Positions 1 to 8,673 of a stretch of 64,000 bases of DNA are shown here, in pieces. Under the pieces are notes generated by a model. The model worked only from the letters and a program-made list of their open reading frames with translations, was not told the origin of the DNA and did no database searches. Source of the DNA: Rhodococcus sp. SGAir0479 (GTDB taxonomy: Bacteria; Actinomycetota; Actinomycetes; Mycobacteriales; Mycobacteriaceae); contig NZ_CP039432.1 of assembly GCF_005484805.1 (NCBI RefSeq), positions 1,860,001 to 1,924,000 of the forward strand, written 5' to 3'. A program made the position numbers and the translations under genes. Within the stretch, counting starts at the first letter, position 1, and every line of letters begins with the position of its first letter.

Positions 1-727
1 GCCGCGGGTTGGTCAGGAGCTCGCGCGGCTCCCCCGCCTCCACGACCACACCGCCGTCCATGAACACCAGCTGATCGGCGACCTCGCGGGCGAACCCCAT
101 CTCGTGGGTGACGACAACCATCGTCATGCCGTCCTGCGCCAGTTCCTTCATGACCCCGAGCACCTCCCCGACCAGTTCCGGGTCGAGCGCCGACGTGGGC
201 TCGTCGAACAGCATCAGTTTCGGTTCCATCGCCAGGGCGCGGGCGATCGCGACGCGCTGCTGCTGCCCACCGGACAACTGCACCGGGTAGGCGTCGGCCT
301 TCGACGCCAGCCCCACCCGGTCGAGCAGTTCCCGAGCCTGTGCGACGGCCTTCGCGCGCGGCACCTTCTTCACCAGCACCGGCGCCTCGACGATGTTGTC
401 GAGCACGGTCCGGTGCGGGAACAGGTTGAAGTGCTGGAAGACCATACCGATGTCGCGCCGTTGCCGGGCGGCGGCGCGGGGACTCAGCTCGTGGAGTTTG
501 CCGCCGCGTTCGGCGTAGCCGACGAGGTCGCCGTCGACGTACAGGCGGCCCGCGTCGACGCGCTCGAGGTGATTGATGCAGCGCAGAAACGTGGACTTGC
601 CGGAGCCGGACGGCCCGATCAGGCACAGCACCTGACCGCGAGCGACCTCGAGCGAGATGCCGCGCAGCACCTGCAGTGCCCCGTAGTTCTTGCAGACGCG
701 ATCGGCGCGGACCATCGGAGCCGTCAT
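1..727 (-). CDS. polar amino-acid ABC transporter ATPase (partial)
   Basis: ATP-hydrolysing subunit of a GlnQ/HisP-type importer that powers amino-acid uptake from the inner face of the membrane. The 242 visible codons contain the Walker A motif GPSGSGKS, the Q-loop region ([11 protein letters not shown]), the ABC signature LSGGQQQRV and Walker B LMLFDEP, in family order. The C-terminus runs off the left edge of the window. The ATG at 727 overlaps the stop of the permease gene (ATGA), so the two are probably translationally coupled in a binding protein-permease-ATPase operon. The family is clear. The substrate (glutamate/glutamine-like, or another polar amino acid) cannot be fixed from sequence alone. 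Confidence 0.93.
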   Translation of the reverse strand, partial: MTAPMVRADRVCKNYGALQVLRGISLEVARGQVLCLIGPSGSGKSTFLRCINHLERVDAGRLYVDGDLVGYAERGGKLHELSPRAAARQRRDIGMVFQHFNLFPHRTVLDNIVEAPVLVKKVPRAKAVAQARELLDRVGLASKADAYPVQLSGGQQQRVAIARALAMEPKLMLFDEPTSALDPELVGEVLGVMKELAQDGMTMVVVTHEMGFAREVADQLVFMDGGVVVEAGEPRELLTNPR

Positions 728-1668
728 GCCGGGCCACCTTCGTCACGGCGCTGCGCGTCCGCCAGCGCCTGGAGCTGTCCGGCAGTGAGGGTCCGAGACG
801 CACCCTTGGAGTAGTGCCGTTCGATGTAGTACTGGCCGACCATCAGGATGCTCGTGATCGCCAGGTACCACGTGGAGGCGACCAGCAGCAGCGGCACCGG
901 GTAGAAGTTGGCCCCGGAGATGTCCCGGGCACGCCCGTACAGTTCGAGGCTGTAAGGCACTGCCGCGACCAGCGATGTCGTCTTGAGCATGCTGATGAGT
1001 TCGTTGCCGGTAGGCGGGATGATGACCCGCATCGCCTGCGGGAGCACCGTCCGGCGCATGGTCTGCGCCCACGACATACCCAGCGCGGTCGACGCCTCCG
1101 TCTGGCCCTCGCTCACCGAGCCCACGCCGGCGCGGACGATCTCGGCCATGTAGGCGGCCTCGTTGAGTGCCAGTCCGATCACCGCGAACAGGAACCCGGC
1201 CTCCAACGTCTGGATGTCGAGGTGCACGAACTGCGGCCCGAACGGGATTCCCAGGTCGATCGTCTTGTAGATGGCCGGGAACAGGCCCCAGAACACCAAC
1301 TGCACGTACACCGGCGTGCCGCGGAACACCCACAGATAGACCCACGCGGCAGACCGCAACACCGGGTTCGGTGAGAGCCGCATGACCGCCAGGACCACGC
1401 CTAGCACGATCGCGATGACCATCGCCAGCACCGTGAGCTGGATCGTCTTCCACGCCGCGGCGGTGATCCGCTTGTCGAAGAGGTACTGCCCGTAGACGTC
1501 CCAGTGGAATGCCTCGTTGGTGGCAGCCCCGTAGACGAACAGGGCGAACAGCGCCAGCACGACGACCGCCGCGACCCAGCGCCCGGGGTGCCGCAACGGG
1601 ACCGCTTTGATCGGTTCCGGCTCGGAGGCGGCCCCGACGTCCGGCGGCCGGCTCTCGTTGGCTGGCAT
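724..1668 (-). CDS. polar amino-acid ABC transporter permease
   Basis: Membrane subunit (HisM/GlnP family, 314 aa) of the same importer. After a hydrophilic N-terminal stretch of about 30 residues there are several hydrophobic helices (the first around residues 30-50) and a BPD_transp_1 core. The cytoplasmic EAA loop that docks the ATPase is recognisable ([20 protein letters not shown], followed by an A-L-G motif). It lies between the solute-binding lipoprotein gene (21 bp upstream) and the ATPase gene (4-bp overlap). The presence of a single permease gene suggests a homodimeric channel. Family assignment is firm; substrate is unknown. Confidence 0.93.
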   Translation of the reverse strand: MPANESRPPDVGAASEPEPIKAVPLRHPGRWVAAVVVLALFALFVYGAATNEAFHWDVYGQYLFDKRITAAAWKTIQLTVLAMVIAIVLGVVLAVMRLSPNPVLRSAAWVYLWVFRGTPVYVQLVFWGLFPAIYKTIDLGIPFGPQFVHLDIQTLEAGFLFAVIGLALNEAAYMAEIVRAGVGSVSEGQTEASTALGMSWAQTMRRTVLPQAMRVIIPPTGNELISMLKTTSLVAAVPYSLELYGRARDISGANFYPVPLLLVASTWYLAITSILMVGQYYIERHYSKGASRTLTAGQLQALADAQRRDEGGPA

Positions 1669-1689
1669 GGCTGTTCCCTCTCCTGTGCT

Positions 1690-2586
1690 TCAGTTCGATG
1701 CGCCGTTGACGACCGATGTCTCGATCGCCCCCGCCTCGACGCCCCACGCCTCGGCGATCGTGCGGTACTGGCCGCCGTCGATGAGGTACTGCACGGCCTG
1801 CTGCAGCACGGGCGCGAGAGGTGATCCCTTCGCGACCACCCATCCGTACGGGCTCGCGTCGTACACGCCTCCGGCGGGCACGATGCGGCCGTCGCTGCGC
1901 TTGATCGCGTACGCGGTCACCGGCGAGTCGGCCGACAAGGCGTCCACGCGGCCGAGGATGAGCGCGTTGGCCACGTCGTCCTGGCTGTCGTATTTGATCT
2001 TGCGGATCGGCGGCTTGCCGGCCGCGACGCAGGCCGCGCTCTTCGCCGGCACCTCGTCGATGTCCTCGATGGTGGTGGTCTGGACCCCCACCCGCAGTCC
2101 GCACGCGTCGTCCGGGTCGACGTCGTCGCCCGCCCGCTGCGCCCACTGCACGCCGGCGCTGTAGTACGTGACGAAGTCGACGCTCTTCTCACGTTCGAGC
2201 GTGTCGGTGAACGACGACATCCCGACGTCGAGCGTGCCGGCCTGGACCGCCGGAATGATCTTGTCGAAGTCGGTCTGCTTGATGTCGAGGGTCAGGCCCA
2301 GGACCGCGCCCGCGGCCTCCAGCAGATCGACGTCGAACCCGACGATCGCGCCGGTCTCGTCCTTGAATTCGTTGGGCGCGTACGGCGGGTTGGTACCGAC
2401 CCGGAGTTTCCCGGAGTCGGCGATCGCCGGCGGCAGTTGCTCGGCGATCGCGGCGACGCGGGGGACGTCGATCTCCGGCAGCACCGGAACCAGCCCCTCG
2501 TCGTTCGTGACGCATCCGGCGGCTCCGAGAGCGACGACGGATGCCACGACGGCAGCGGTCACGCGACTTGCGAATCGAGCGAACAC
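1690..2586 (-). CDS. amino-acid ABC transporter substrate-binding lipoprotein
   Basis: Extracytoplasmic solute-binding protein (SBP_bac_3 family, 298 aa), first gene of the importer operon. The N-terminus is a lipoprotein signal with a hydrophobic core and lipobox LGAAGC, giving lipidated Cys25; Lgt, encoded at 27.9 kb, would modify it. The body carries family hallmarks: GTNPPYAPNEF near the start of the mature domain, then VGFDVDLLEA and DVGMSSFTDT, which shape an amino-acid pocket. The order binding protein, permease, ATPase is standard. The ligand is probably a polar amino acid, but this is not shown by sequence. Confidence 0.92.
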   Translation of the reverse strand: MFARFASRVTAAVVASVVALGAAGCVTNDEGLVPVLPEIDVPRVAAIAEQLPPAIADSGKLRVGTNPPYAPNEFKDETGAIVGFDVDLLEAAGAVLGLTLDIKQTDFDKIIPAVQAGTLDVGMSSFTDTLEREKSVDFVTYYSAGVQWAQRAGDDVDPDDACGLRVGVQTTTIEDIDEVPAKSAACVAAGKPPIRKIKYDSQDDVANALILGRVDALSADSPVTAYAIKRSDGRIVPAGGVYDASPYGWVVAKGSPLAPVLQQAVQYLIDGGQYRTIAEAWGVEAGAIETSVVNGASN

Positions 2587-2671
2587 GCGCGCCTCGAACC
2601 TCCGTTTTCCGACCGGCGAACCCGGGACACACTACTGCCTGGACGGGCCGGTGACCGAACGGGACCCGTGC

Positions 2672-3769
2672 TCATCGGCGGAACACCCGTGCGATAACGG
2701 ACTCGGTGAACTCGCTCGTCGACGCGAGCCCGCCGAGGTCGGCGGTGACCACCCCGGACGCGACCGTACGCTCGACCGCCCCGCGGATCCGCTCGGCCGC
2801 GGTTCCCAGGGCGGGCTCGTGCCGCACCGCGGCGAGCCAGTCGAGCAGCATCGCCGCCGACATGATCATCGCGGTGGGGTTGGCCCGGTTGCGGCCGGAG
2901 ATGTCGGGCGCCGCACCGTGGGCCGCCTGCGCCATCACCTTGGTATCGGACGCGTTGATGGACGCGGCCGTGCCCAGCGAACCCGACAGCTCACCGGCGA
3001 GGTCGGAGAGGATGTCGCCGAACATGTTCTCGGTGACGATCACGTCGTAGTCCTCGCCGCGCCGCACCAGGTGCGCGGCCATCGCGTCGACATGTGCATC
3101 GTCGACGTCGACGTCCGGGTAGTGCCGACCCATCTCCCGGCAGACGTCGCGGAACAGTCCCGTGGTGATCGACAGCACATTCGCCTTGTGCACCACCGTG
3201 ACGCGCTTGCGCCGCTGCTGCGCGAGTCGGAACGCGGTGTGCGCGATCCGCTCACACGCAGCCCGGGTCACGACCCCCACGGCCAGCCCCACGTCGGGTG
3301 TCGGCATGAACTCGCCGACCCCGGCGAACATGTTCCGGTCCGCGTAGAACCCCTCGGTGTTCTCACGGACGATGACGAGATCCATGTGCGGCGACACCGC
3401 GCGCACTCCCGGGAGCGCGCGGGCCGGACGAATGTTGGCGTACAGGTCGAACCGTTTGCGGATGGCGCCGCCCGGAGTGAGCTGCTGCCGGAAGGGGTCG
3501 GGGTACGAGGCGCTGTCGTGCGGGCCCAGAATCCACGCGTCGAGATCGGCGAGTGCGACCAGCGTGTGCTCGGGCGTCGGCGTGCCGTACGTCGAGATGG
3601 CGTCGGAGCCGATGGGAAGTGGCACCCAGTCGACTTCCGGCAGTGCTACGGCGGCCAGCGCCGCGTCCACGACGTCCCGGGCGGCCGGGACGATCTCCCG
3701 CCCGATCCCGTCGCCGACGAGCAGTCCGACGCGCGGATTCCCCGGATCTCCTGTACTCCCACTACCCAC
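2672..3769 (-). CDS. isocitrate/isopropylmalate dehydrogenase family protein
   Basis: NAD(P)-dependent beta-hydroxyacid oxidative decarboxylase, 365 aa, starting at GTG. Family features include the N-terminal GDGIGREI loop, the substrate-binding arginines in DLYANIRPARALPG, the RENTEGFY segment, the K in VVHKANVL and the metal/substrate aspartates in VTENMFGDILSDLAGEL. RENTEGFY is closer to isocitrate, homoisocitrate or tartrate dehydrogenase types than to ordinary LeuB, so the substrate is left open. No leu genes lie beside it. It is divergent from the 2'-5' RNA ligase family gene with only 19 bp between the starts, so their promoters must overlap the coding ends. Confidence 0.85.
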   Translation of the reverse strand: MGSGSTGDPGNPRVGLLVGDGIGREIVPAARDVVDAALAAVALPEVDWVPLPIGSDAISTYGTPTPEHTLVALADLDAWILGPHDSASYPDPFRQQLTPGGAIRKRFDLYANIRPARALPGVRAVSPHMDLVIVRENTEGFYADRNMFAGVGEFMPTPDVGLAVGVVTRAACERIAHTAFRLAQQRRKRVTVVHKANVLSITTGLFRDVCREMGRHYPDVDVDDAHVDAMAAHLVRRGEDYDVIVTENMFGDILSDLAGELSGSLGTAASINASDTKVMAQAAHGAAPDISGRNRANPTAMIMSAAMLLDWLAAVRHEPALGTAAERIRGAVERTVASGVVTADLGGLASTSEFTESVIARVFRR

Positions 3770-3788
3770 CGGACCATCATTGCTGACG

Positions 3789-4316
3789 ATGGTCCAGTCC
3801 GTGGAGTTGCTGCTCGACCGCCAGGTCGACGCGACGGTGCGCGCCGAGTGGCGGCGGCTGACGGCCGCGCGCCTACCGAGTCAGGACCGCATCACCGCCG
3901 AATCCAATCGACCCCACGTCACGCTGGGCGTCGCGAGCCACATTCCGCCGGAGGTCGAACACGCGCTGGTGCGGGAACTACCATCCGCCCCGCTCCCGAT
4001 CCGGCTCGGTGGCGTGGTCGTGTTCGGTGGACGACGACTGACGCTCGCCCGGCTGGTGGTGCCGACCACCGAACTACTGACGCTGCAACGCGTCGTCTAC
4101 GAACTGATCGTGGATTGCGAGGGCGTCCCGCCGCACATCGTGCCCGGCGAGTGGACGCCGCACGTGACGCTGTCCCGCCGAATCCAGGCAACCGATCTCG
4201 GGACGGCCGTCGTCGTCACCCGCGCCGGCAACCGCGACGTGGTGGGGACCTCCGACGGAGTCCGCCGGTGGGATTCCGACGCCAAGCGGGAGTGGCGCAT
4301 CACGCGACGCGCCTGA
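3789..4316 (+). CDS. 2'-5' RNA ligase / phosphodiesterase family protein
   Basis: 175-aa protein of the 2H (LigT-like) phosphoesterase superfamily. Two H-x-T/S motifs at the expected spacing (HVTLG in the first half, HVTLS in the second) would form the paired-histidine active site acting on 2'-5' or cyclic phosphodiester bonds, or on ADP-ribose cyclic phosphates. Start chosen at ATG 3789. The open frame continues far upstream, but only across the opposite-strand dehydrogenase gene. No strong ribosome binding site is visible. The physiological substrate of these actinobacterial copies is unknown. Confidence 0.75.
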   Translation: MVQSVELLLDRQVDATVRAEWRRLTAARLPSQDRITAESNRPHVTLGVASHIPPEVEHALVRELPSAPLPIRLGGVVVFGGRRLTLARLVVPTTELLTLQRVVYELIVDCEGVPPHIVPGEWTPHVTLSRRIQATDLGTAVVVTRAGNRDVVGTSDGVRRWDSDAKREWRITRRA

Positions 4317-4456
4317 TCGGACCTGCCGCGACCGCTTCCGACGCCGCCGTGCGGAAGAATTCGGGCAGCGGAAGCGTTGCACGGGCCGACGGACAGATGT
4401 CCGACCGATCCCTGACGGGCCGCGCGTCCGCCTCACCCCCACGGAAAGGAGCCTTC
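4317..4456 (+). promoter_or_regulatory. thioredoxin gene upstream region
   Basis: 140-bp gap before the thioredoxin gene. It presumably carries its promoter, although no confident -10/-35 pair was identified. A clear Shine-Dalgarno sequence GGAAAGGA (4443-4450) sits 6 nt before the GTG start and decides that start. Confidence 0.4.
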
Positions 4457-4822
4457 GTGGCTACCCAGACCCTCACCCAGCAGAACTTCAAGGAAACCGT
4501 CGAGGACAACGACATCGTCCTCGTCGACTTCTGGGCGTCGTGGTGCGGACCGTGCCGCTCCTTCGCCCCCACCTTCGAGGCGTCCTCGGAGAAGCACCCC
4601 GACGTCGTACACGGGAAGATGGACACCGAGGCCGAGCAGGAGTTCGCCGCCGGCGCCGGTATCCGCTCGATCCCCACGATCATGGCGTTCCGCGAGGGTG
4701 TGCTGGTCTTCAACCAGGCGGGCGCGTTGCCTCCGGCCGCGCTCGAAGACCTCATCACGCAGGTCAAGGCCCTCGACATGGATGCCGTCCGCCAGGAGAT
4801 CGCCGCTCAGACCGGCAACTGA
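4457..4822 (+). CDS. thioredoxin family protein
   Basis: 121-aa single-domain thioredoxin, a cytosolic disulfide reductant. The active site is WCGPC with Cys30 and Cys33, preceded by VLVDFWASW and followed by the cis-proline segment SIPTIMAF, all at standard positions. GTG start chosen because of the strong GGAAAGGA upstream. It stands alone: no thioredoxin reductase gene is adjacent, so it is probably an accessory thioredoxin rather than the trxA/trxB pair. Convergent with polA, the two being separated by a large shared hairpin. Confidence 0.93.
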   Translation: MATQTLTQQNFKETVEDNDIVLVDFWASWCGPCRSFAPTFEASSEKHPDVVHGKMDTEAEQEFAAGAGIRSIPTIMAFREGVLVFNQAGALPPAALEDLITQVKALDMDAVRQEIAAQTGN

Positions 4823-4844
4823 GCGACCCCCTCTCGACGCACCC

Positions 4845-4892
4845 GCTGGGACGCCGTCCCGCGCACCGATCAGTGCGCGGCGGCGTCCCAGC
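4845..4892. terminator. bidirectional hairpin between thioredoxin gene and polA
   Basis: GCTGGGACGCCG (4845-4856) pairs perfectly with CGGCGTCCCAGC (4881-4892). Inside it CCGCGCA (4859-4865) pairs with TGCGCGG (4874-4880), giving a nearly continuous 19-bp stem with an 8-nt loop. The right arm includes the polA stop and its last codons. No long T run follows, as is common in high-GC actinobacteria. It lies between convergent genes, so a two-way terminator is the simplest reading. Confidence 0.75.
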
Positions 4893-7608
4893 TGCGTCCG
4901 GTACCCACCGACACGTCGAGCGGCACCGAAAGCTCGATCGCCGACGCCATCTTGTCGCGCACCAGTTGCTCCACCTGCTCGCGCTCGGCGGCGCACACCT
5001 CGAGTACCAATTCGTCGTGAACCTGCAGCAGCATCCGCGAGCGCAACCCGGCGTCCTTGAGTGCGCGCTGGACGTCGATCATCGCGACCTTGATGATGTC
5101 GGCGGCCGTGCCCTGGATGGGCGCGTTCAGCGCGGCCCGCTCGGCGACCTCACGGCGCTGCCGGTTGTCGCTGTTGAGGTCCGGCAGGTAACGGCGGCGC
5201 CCGAACAGGGTCTCGGTGTACCCGACCTTGCGAGCCTGTTCGACCACCTCGCGCAGGTAGTCGCGCACCCCGCCGAAGCGGGCGAAGTACGCCTCCATCT
5301 GCTCGCGCGCCTCCTCGGTGGAGATCTTGAGCTGCGCGGCCAGCCCGAAGGCGCTGAGCCCGTACGCGAGTCCGTACGACATCGCCTTTACACGGCGCCG
5401 CAGTTCCGGGGTGACGTCGTCGATCGGCACTCCGAACGCCCGCGAACCGACGAAGCTGTGCAGGTCCTCGCCGGTGTTGAACGCCTCGATCAGCCCCTCG
5501 TCGCGCGAGAGGTGCGCCATGATGCGCATCTCGATCTGGCTGTAGTCGGCGGTGAGGAGGGCGTCGAAGCTCTCCCCCACGACGAAGCCGTCGCGGATCT
5601 GACGGCCCGCGTCCGTGCGGACCGGAATGTTCTGCAGGTTGGGCTCGGTGGACGAGAGACGTCCGGTGGCCGCGACGGTCTGGTTGAACGTGGTGTGGAT
5701 CCGGCCGTCGTCGGCGACGGTCTTGAGCAGGCCGTCGACCGTCACCTTCAGCCGGGTCGCGTCGCGGTGCTCGAGCAGGTGCTCGAGGAACGGGTGCTGC
5801 GTCTTCTCGAACAACGACTGCAACGCGTCGGCGTCGGTGGTGTACCCGGTCTTGGTCTTCTTGGTCTTGGGCATGTCGAGTTCGTCGAACAACACCACCT
5901 GCAGCTGCTTCGGCGACCCCAGGTTGATCTGCTTGCCGATCACCTCGTACGCGGCGTCGGCCGCCTCCGCGACCCGGGCCGCGAACGTCGACTGCAAATC
6001 GTGGAGATGGTCGATGTCCACCGCGATGCCCGTCGCCTCGAGCTCGGCGAGCACGCCGAGCAGCGGCAGCTCCATGTCCGCGAGCAGACCGGTGCCCTCG
6101 ATGTCGGCGAGTTCGGCGTCGAGGGCGGCAGCCAGGTCGACGACGGCCCGGGCCCGCAGGATCTCCCCCTCGGCCGCCTCGGCGTCCGCGGCGTCCTCGT
6201 CGTCCAGCAACGAAAGCTGTTGCTGCCCGGACTCTTCCACGCGCAGCTCTCGCTTGAGGTACCTCAGCGACAGGTCGTCGAGGTTGAACGTGCGCTGTCC
6301 CGGCCGCACGAGGTAGGCGGCCAGCGCGGTGTCACTGGTGAGCCCCGCCAGCGTCCAGCCGCGACCCCACAGGGCATGCAGCGCCCGCTTGGCCTCGTGC
6401 AGCGCCTTGGGTTGCGCAGGATCGGCGAGCCACGCGACGAGCGCGGCCTCGTCCTCCGGGGTGACCACCGTGGTGGAGATGTAGGCGCCCTCGCCGTCGG
6501 ACGCGGCGATAGCGACAGCCGTCACGTCGCCGCCGTACGGCGCGCCCACACCGACGACGGACAACCCGTGCCGCTCCCCCGTCGACGCGTGCTCGGCGAT
6601 CCACGCCGCCACCTCACCGGCCGCGAGCGCGCGCCCGCGGACCTCGAATCCCTCCTCGGCCTCGGGTTCCGTCGACGTCAGCGTCGAGAACAGCCGGTCG
6701 CGCAGCACCTTGAACTCGAGATCGTCGAACAGCGCGTGGATCCGTTCCCGGTCCCACGGCGCCAGCGCCAGCTGGTCGGGCGTGTACGGCAGCGCGACGT
6801 CGCGCACCATCTCGGTGAGGTGCCGGTTGAGCAGCACACTGTTGACGTTGGCGCGCAACGCGTCCCCGACCTTGCCGCGCACCTTGTCGACGTCGTTGAC
6901 GAGGTTCTCGAGGGAGCCGTACTCCCGAATCCACTTGGCCGCGGTCTTCTCTCCGACGCCGGGGATGCCGGGCAGGTTGTCGCTGGGGTCGCCGCGCAGG
7001 GCCGCGTAGTCCGGGTACTGCTGCGGGGTGAGGCCGTACTTGTCCTCCACCGCCTCGGGCGTGAACCGCGTCAGGTCGGAGACGCCCTTGCGCGGGTACA
7101 GCACGGTGACGTCGTCGGTGACCAACTGCAGCGAGTCCCGGTCGCCGGTGACTACGAGCACCCGGTAGCCCAGCGCGGTGGCCTGCGTCGTGAGGGTCGC
7201 GATGATGTCGTCGGCCTCGTAGCCCTCGATGGCCATCACCGGGATGCCCATCGCGCCGAGCACGTCCTTGGTGATCTCGACCTGGCCCTTGAACTCGTCC
7301 GGCGTCTTGCTGCGATTGGCCTTGTACTCCGGGAACGCCTCGGCCCGGAACGTCTGGCGGGACACGTCGAACGCGGCCGCGACGTGCGTGGGCTGCTCGT
7401 CACGCAGCAGGTTGATGAGCATCGACGTGAACCCGTACACCGCGTTGGTGGTCTGCCCGCTCTGCGTCTTGAAGTTCTCCGCCGGCAGCGCGAAGAACGC
7501 GCGGTAGGCCAGGGAGTGTCCGTCGAGAAGCAGCAGCGTCGGCCGGTCGGAACCGGGCGCGGCGGCGGATGCGGAGGCGGTGGACGAGGATGTGGTTGCG
7601 GGGCTCAC
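4870..7608 (-). CDS. polA: DNA polymerase I
   Basis: Family A polymerase (912 aa) for Okazaki fragment processing and repair gap filling. N-terminal 5'-3' exonuclease (FEN-like) domain from about residue 24 (LLLLDGHSLAYRAFFALP), with metal-binding segments such as EGYEADDIIATL and VTGDRDSLQLV. The central 3'-5' proofreading-like domain is degenerate, as in other actinobacteria. The C-terminal polymerase carries motif A (TADYSQIEMR), motif B (RRRVKAMSYGLAYG) and motif C (QVHDELVLE). Length fits mycobacterial PolA. GTG start. The neighbouring pdtaR gene matches the M. tuberculosis neighbourhood. Confidence 0.97.
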   Translation of the reverse strand: MSPATTSSSTASASAAAPGSDRPTLLLLDGHSLAYRAFFALPAENFKTQSGQTTNAVYGFTSMLINLLRDEQPTHVAAAFDVSRQTFRAEAFPEYKANRSKTPDEFKGQVEITKDVLGAMGIPVMAIEGYEADDIIATLTTQATALGYRVLVVTGDRDSLQLVTDDVTVLYPRKGVSDLTRFTPEAVEDKYGLTPQQYPDYAALRGDPSDNLPGIPGVGEKTAAKWIREYGSLENLVNDVDKVRGKVGDALRANVNSVLLNRHLTEMVRDVALPYTPDQLALAPWDRERIHALFDDLEFKVLRDRLFSTLTSTEPEAEEGFEVRGRALAAGEVAAWIAEHASTGERHGLSVVGVGAPYGGDVTAVAIAASDGEGAYISTTVVTPEDEAALVAWLADPAQPKALHEAKRALHALWGRGWTLAGLTSDTALAAYLVRPGQRTFNLDDLSLRYLKRELRVEESGQQQLSLLDDEDAADAEAAEGEILRARAVVDLAAALDAELADIEGTGLLADMELPLLGVLAELEATGIAVDIDHLHDLQSTFAARVAEAADAAYEVIGKQINLGSPKQLQVVLFDELDMPKTKKTKTGYTTDADALQSLFEKTQHPFLEHLLEHRDATRLKVTVDGLLKTVADDGRIHTTFNQTVAATGRLSSTEPNLQNIPVRTDAGRQIRDGFVVGESFDALLTADYSQIEMRIMAHLSRDEGLIEAFNTGEDLHSFVGSRAFGVPIDDVTPELRRRVKAMSYGLAYGLSAFGLAAQLKISTEEAREQMEAYFARFGGVRDYLREVVEQARKVGYTETLFGRRRYLPDLNSDNRQRREVAERAALNAPIQGTAADIIKVAMIDVQRALKDAGLRSRMLLQVHDELVLEVCAAEREQVEQLVRDKMASAIELSVPLDVSVGTGRSWDAAAH

Positions 7609-7693
7609 GGTGGACCAGTCTAGGGAGCCGCGCCGACAGGCACGTCGTTCCTCCCCGTGCGCCCGGCGCCGGCGCCACCGCCGACGCCGTCAC

Positions 7694-8311
7694 TCAGGCG
7701 GGGCCGCCACCGCCGAGCGTGTCGAGGACCACCTCGGCGACGGCCTTCATCGTCGTGCGGCGATCCATCGCCGCGCGCTGGATCCACTTGAACGCCTCCG
7801 GCTCACTGAGCCCCTGCGACTGCATGAGCACACCCTTGGCGCGCTCGATCACCTTCCGGGTCTCGAGCCGATCCGACAGGTTGGCGACCTCCCGCTCGAG
7901 GAGCGCGACTTCGGTGAACCGGCTGGCCGCGAGCTCGACGGCCGGTACCAGGTCGGCCTTGGAGAACGGCTTGACCAGATACGCCATCGCGCCGGCGTCC
8001 CGAGCCCGCTCGACCAGCTCACGCTGACTGAACGCAGTCAGGATCACCACGGGCGCAATTCTTTTCGCCGCGATCTCGGACGCGGCGTCGATGCCGTCCC
8101 GGCGCGGCATCTTGACGTCCATGATCACGAGATCGGGGCGCAACTCCTCGGCCAACTCGACGGCCCGCTGGCCGTCACCGGCCTCGCCGACCACGTCGTA
8201 GCCCTCCTCGCGGAGCATCTCCACCAGGTCGAGCCGGATGAGCGCCTCGTCCTCGGCCACCACCACGCGGCGCGGCTGTCGTTGCGTGCCCTGCGCGGGG
8301 GTAGCGTCCAT
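7694..8311 (-). CDS. pdtaR: ANTAR-domain response regulator
   Basis: Two-domain antitermination regulator (205 aa from ATG 8311). The N-terminal receiver domain has acidic residues VVAEDEALIR, the phospho-acceptor Asp in VIMDVKMP, the Thr in ILTAFS and the Lys in YLVKPF. The C-terminal ANTAR domain (ERAKGVLMQ, then EAFKWIQRAAMDRR) binds paired RNA hairpins to prevent termination. It closely resembles M. tuberculosis PdtaR (Rv1626), the partner of the sensor kinase PdtaS. No kinase gene is adjacent, as in M. tuberculosis. An in-frame GTG at 8317 is an alternative start; GAGGAG lies 10 nt before the ATG and 4 nt before the GTG. Confidence 0.94.
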   Translation of the reverse strand: MDATPAQGTQRQPRRVVVAEDEALIRLDLVEMLREEGYDVVGEAGDGQRAVELAEELRPDLVIMDVKMPRRDGIDAASEIAAKRIAPVVILTAFSQRELVERARDAGAMAYLVKPFSKADLVPAVELAASRFTEVALLEREVANLSDRLETRKVIERAKGVLMQSQGLSEPEAFKWIQRAAMDRRTTMKAVAEVVLDTLGGGGPA

Positions 8312-8377
8312 CGTCACCTATCTCCTCGGGTCGGCGCCCGTCGATCCGGGCACGAACGCTACGAGGGTACCGGTGGT

Positions 8378-8405
8378 TTGACTGTGCTCCGTGATCTTCT
8401 AGAGT
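8378..8405 (+). promoter_or_regulatory. housekeeping-type promoter of the tRNA gene
   Basis: TTGACT (8378-8383), a 16-bp spacer, then TAGAGT (8400-8405), placing the start of transcription a few bases before the mature tRNA end at 8418. The -35 is nearly consensus and the position suits a stable-RNA gene. Confidence 0.65.
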
Positions 8406-8417
8406 GGTAACCCGCAC

Positions 8418-8494
8418 GCCCTCGTATCCCAATTGGCAGAGGAAACGGATTCAAAACCCGTGCAGTGTGAGTTCGAGTCTCACCGAGGGCACCA
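8418..8494 (+). tRNA. tRNA-Leu (CAA), class I-like variable arm
   Basis: 74-nt tRNA body plus encoded CCA (8492-8494). The 7-bp acceptor stem GCCCTCG/CGAGGGC is perfect. The D loop has TTGG and the T arm GTGAG-TTCGAGT-CTCAC is canonical. The anticodon loop TTCAAAA gives anticodon CAA (leucine UUG codons). The closing pair of the anticodon stem is an A-C mismatch. The variable region is only about 5 nt (GCAGT), whereas bacterial tRNA-Leu normally has a long class II arm. The gene is certain as a tRNA; leucine identity follows from the anticodon only. Confidence 0.85.
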
Positions 8495-8673
8495 CGACAG
8501 ACCAGGACCGGCGATACCGAGACCGGCACCGAACCGGCCACCGAAGGGGCCGAGCGTCTTTCGGGATCCCGCTCCGGCCGTGCGGCACTCGCGGGCTGCG
8601 GTGGATTCGCGTGCCGACAGCCGTTCATGCAGTTCCCGCGCTTTCGAACCGCGAGCGTTCTACAGTTGGCTCC

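Noticed and set aside
2168-4822. 884-codon plus-strand frame ending in thioredoxin
   Set aside because: Only the last 121 codons resemble a protein family. The rest is antisense to the binding protein and dehydrogenase genes, and a strong ribosome binding site precedes GTG 4457.
4540-7623. 1027-codon open frame on the plus strand across polA
   Set aside because: It is the antisense shadow of polA in high-GC sequence. It has no recognisable domain, and polA motifs on the other strand are complete.
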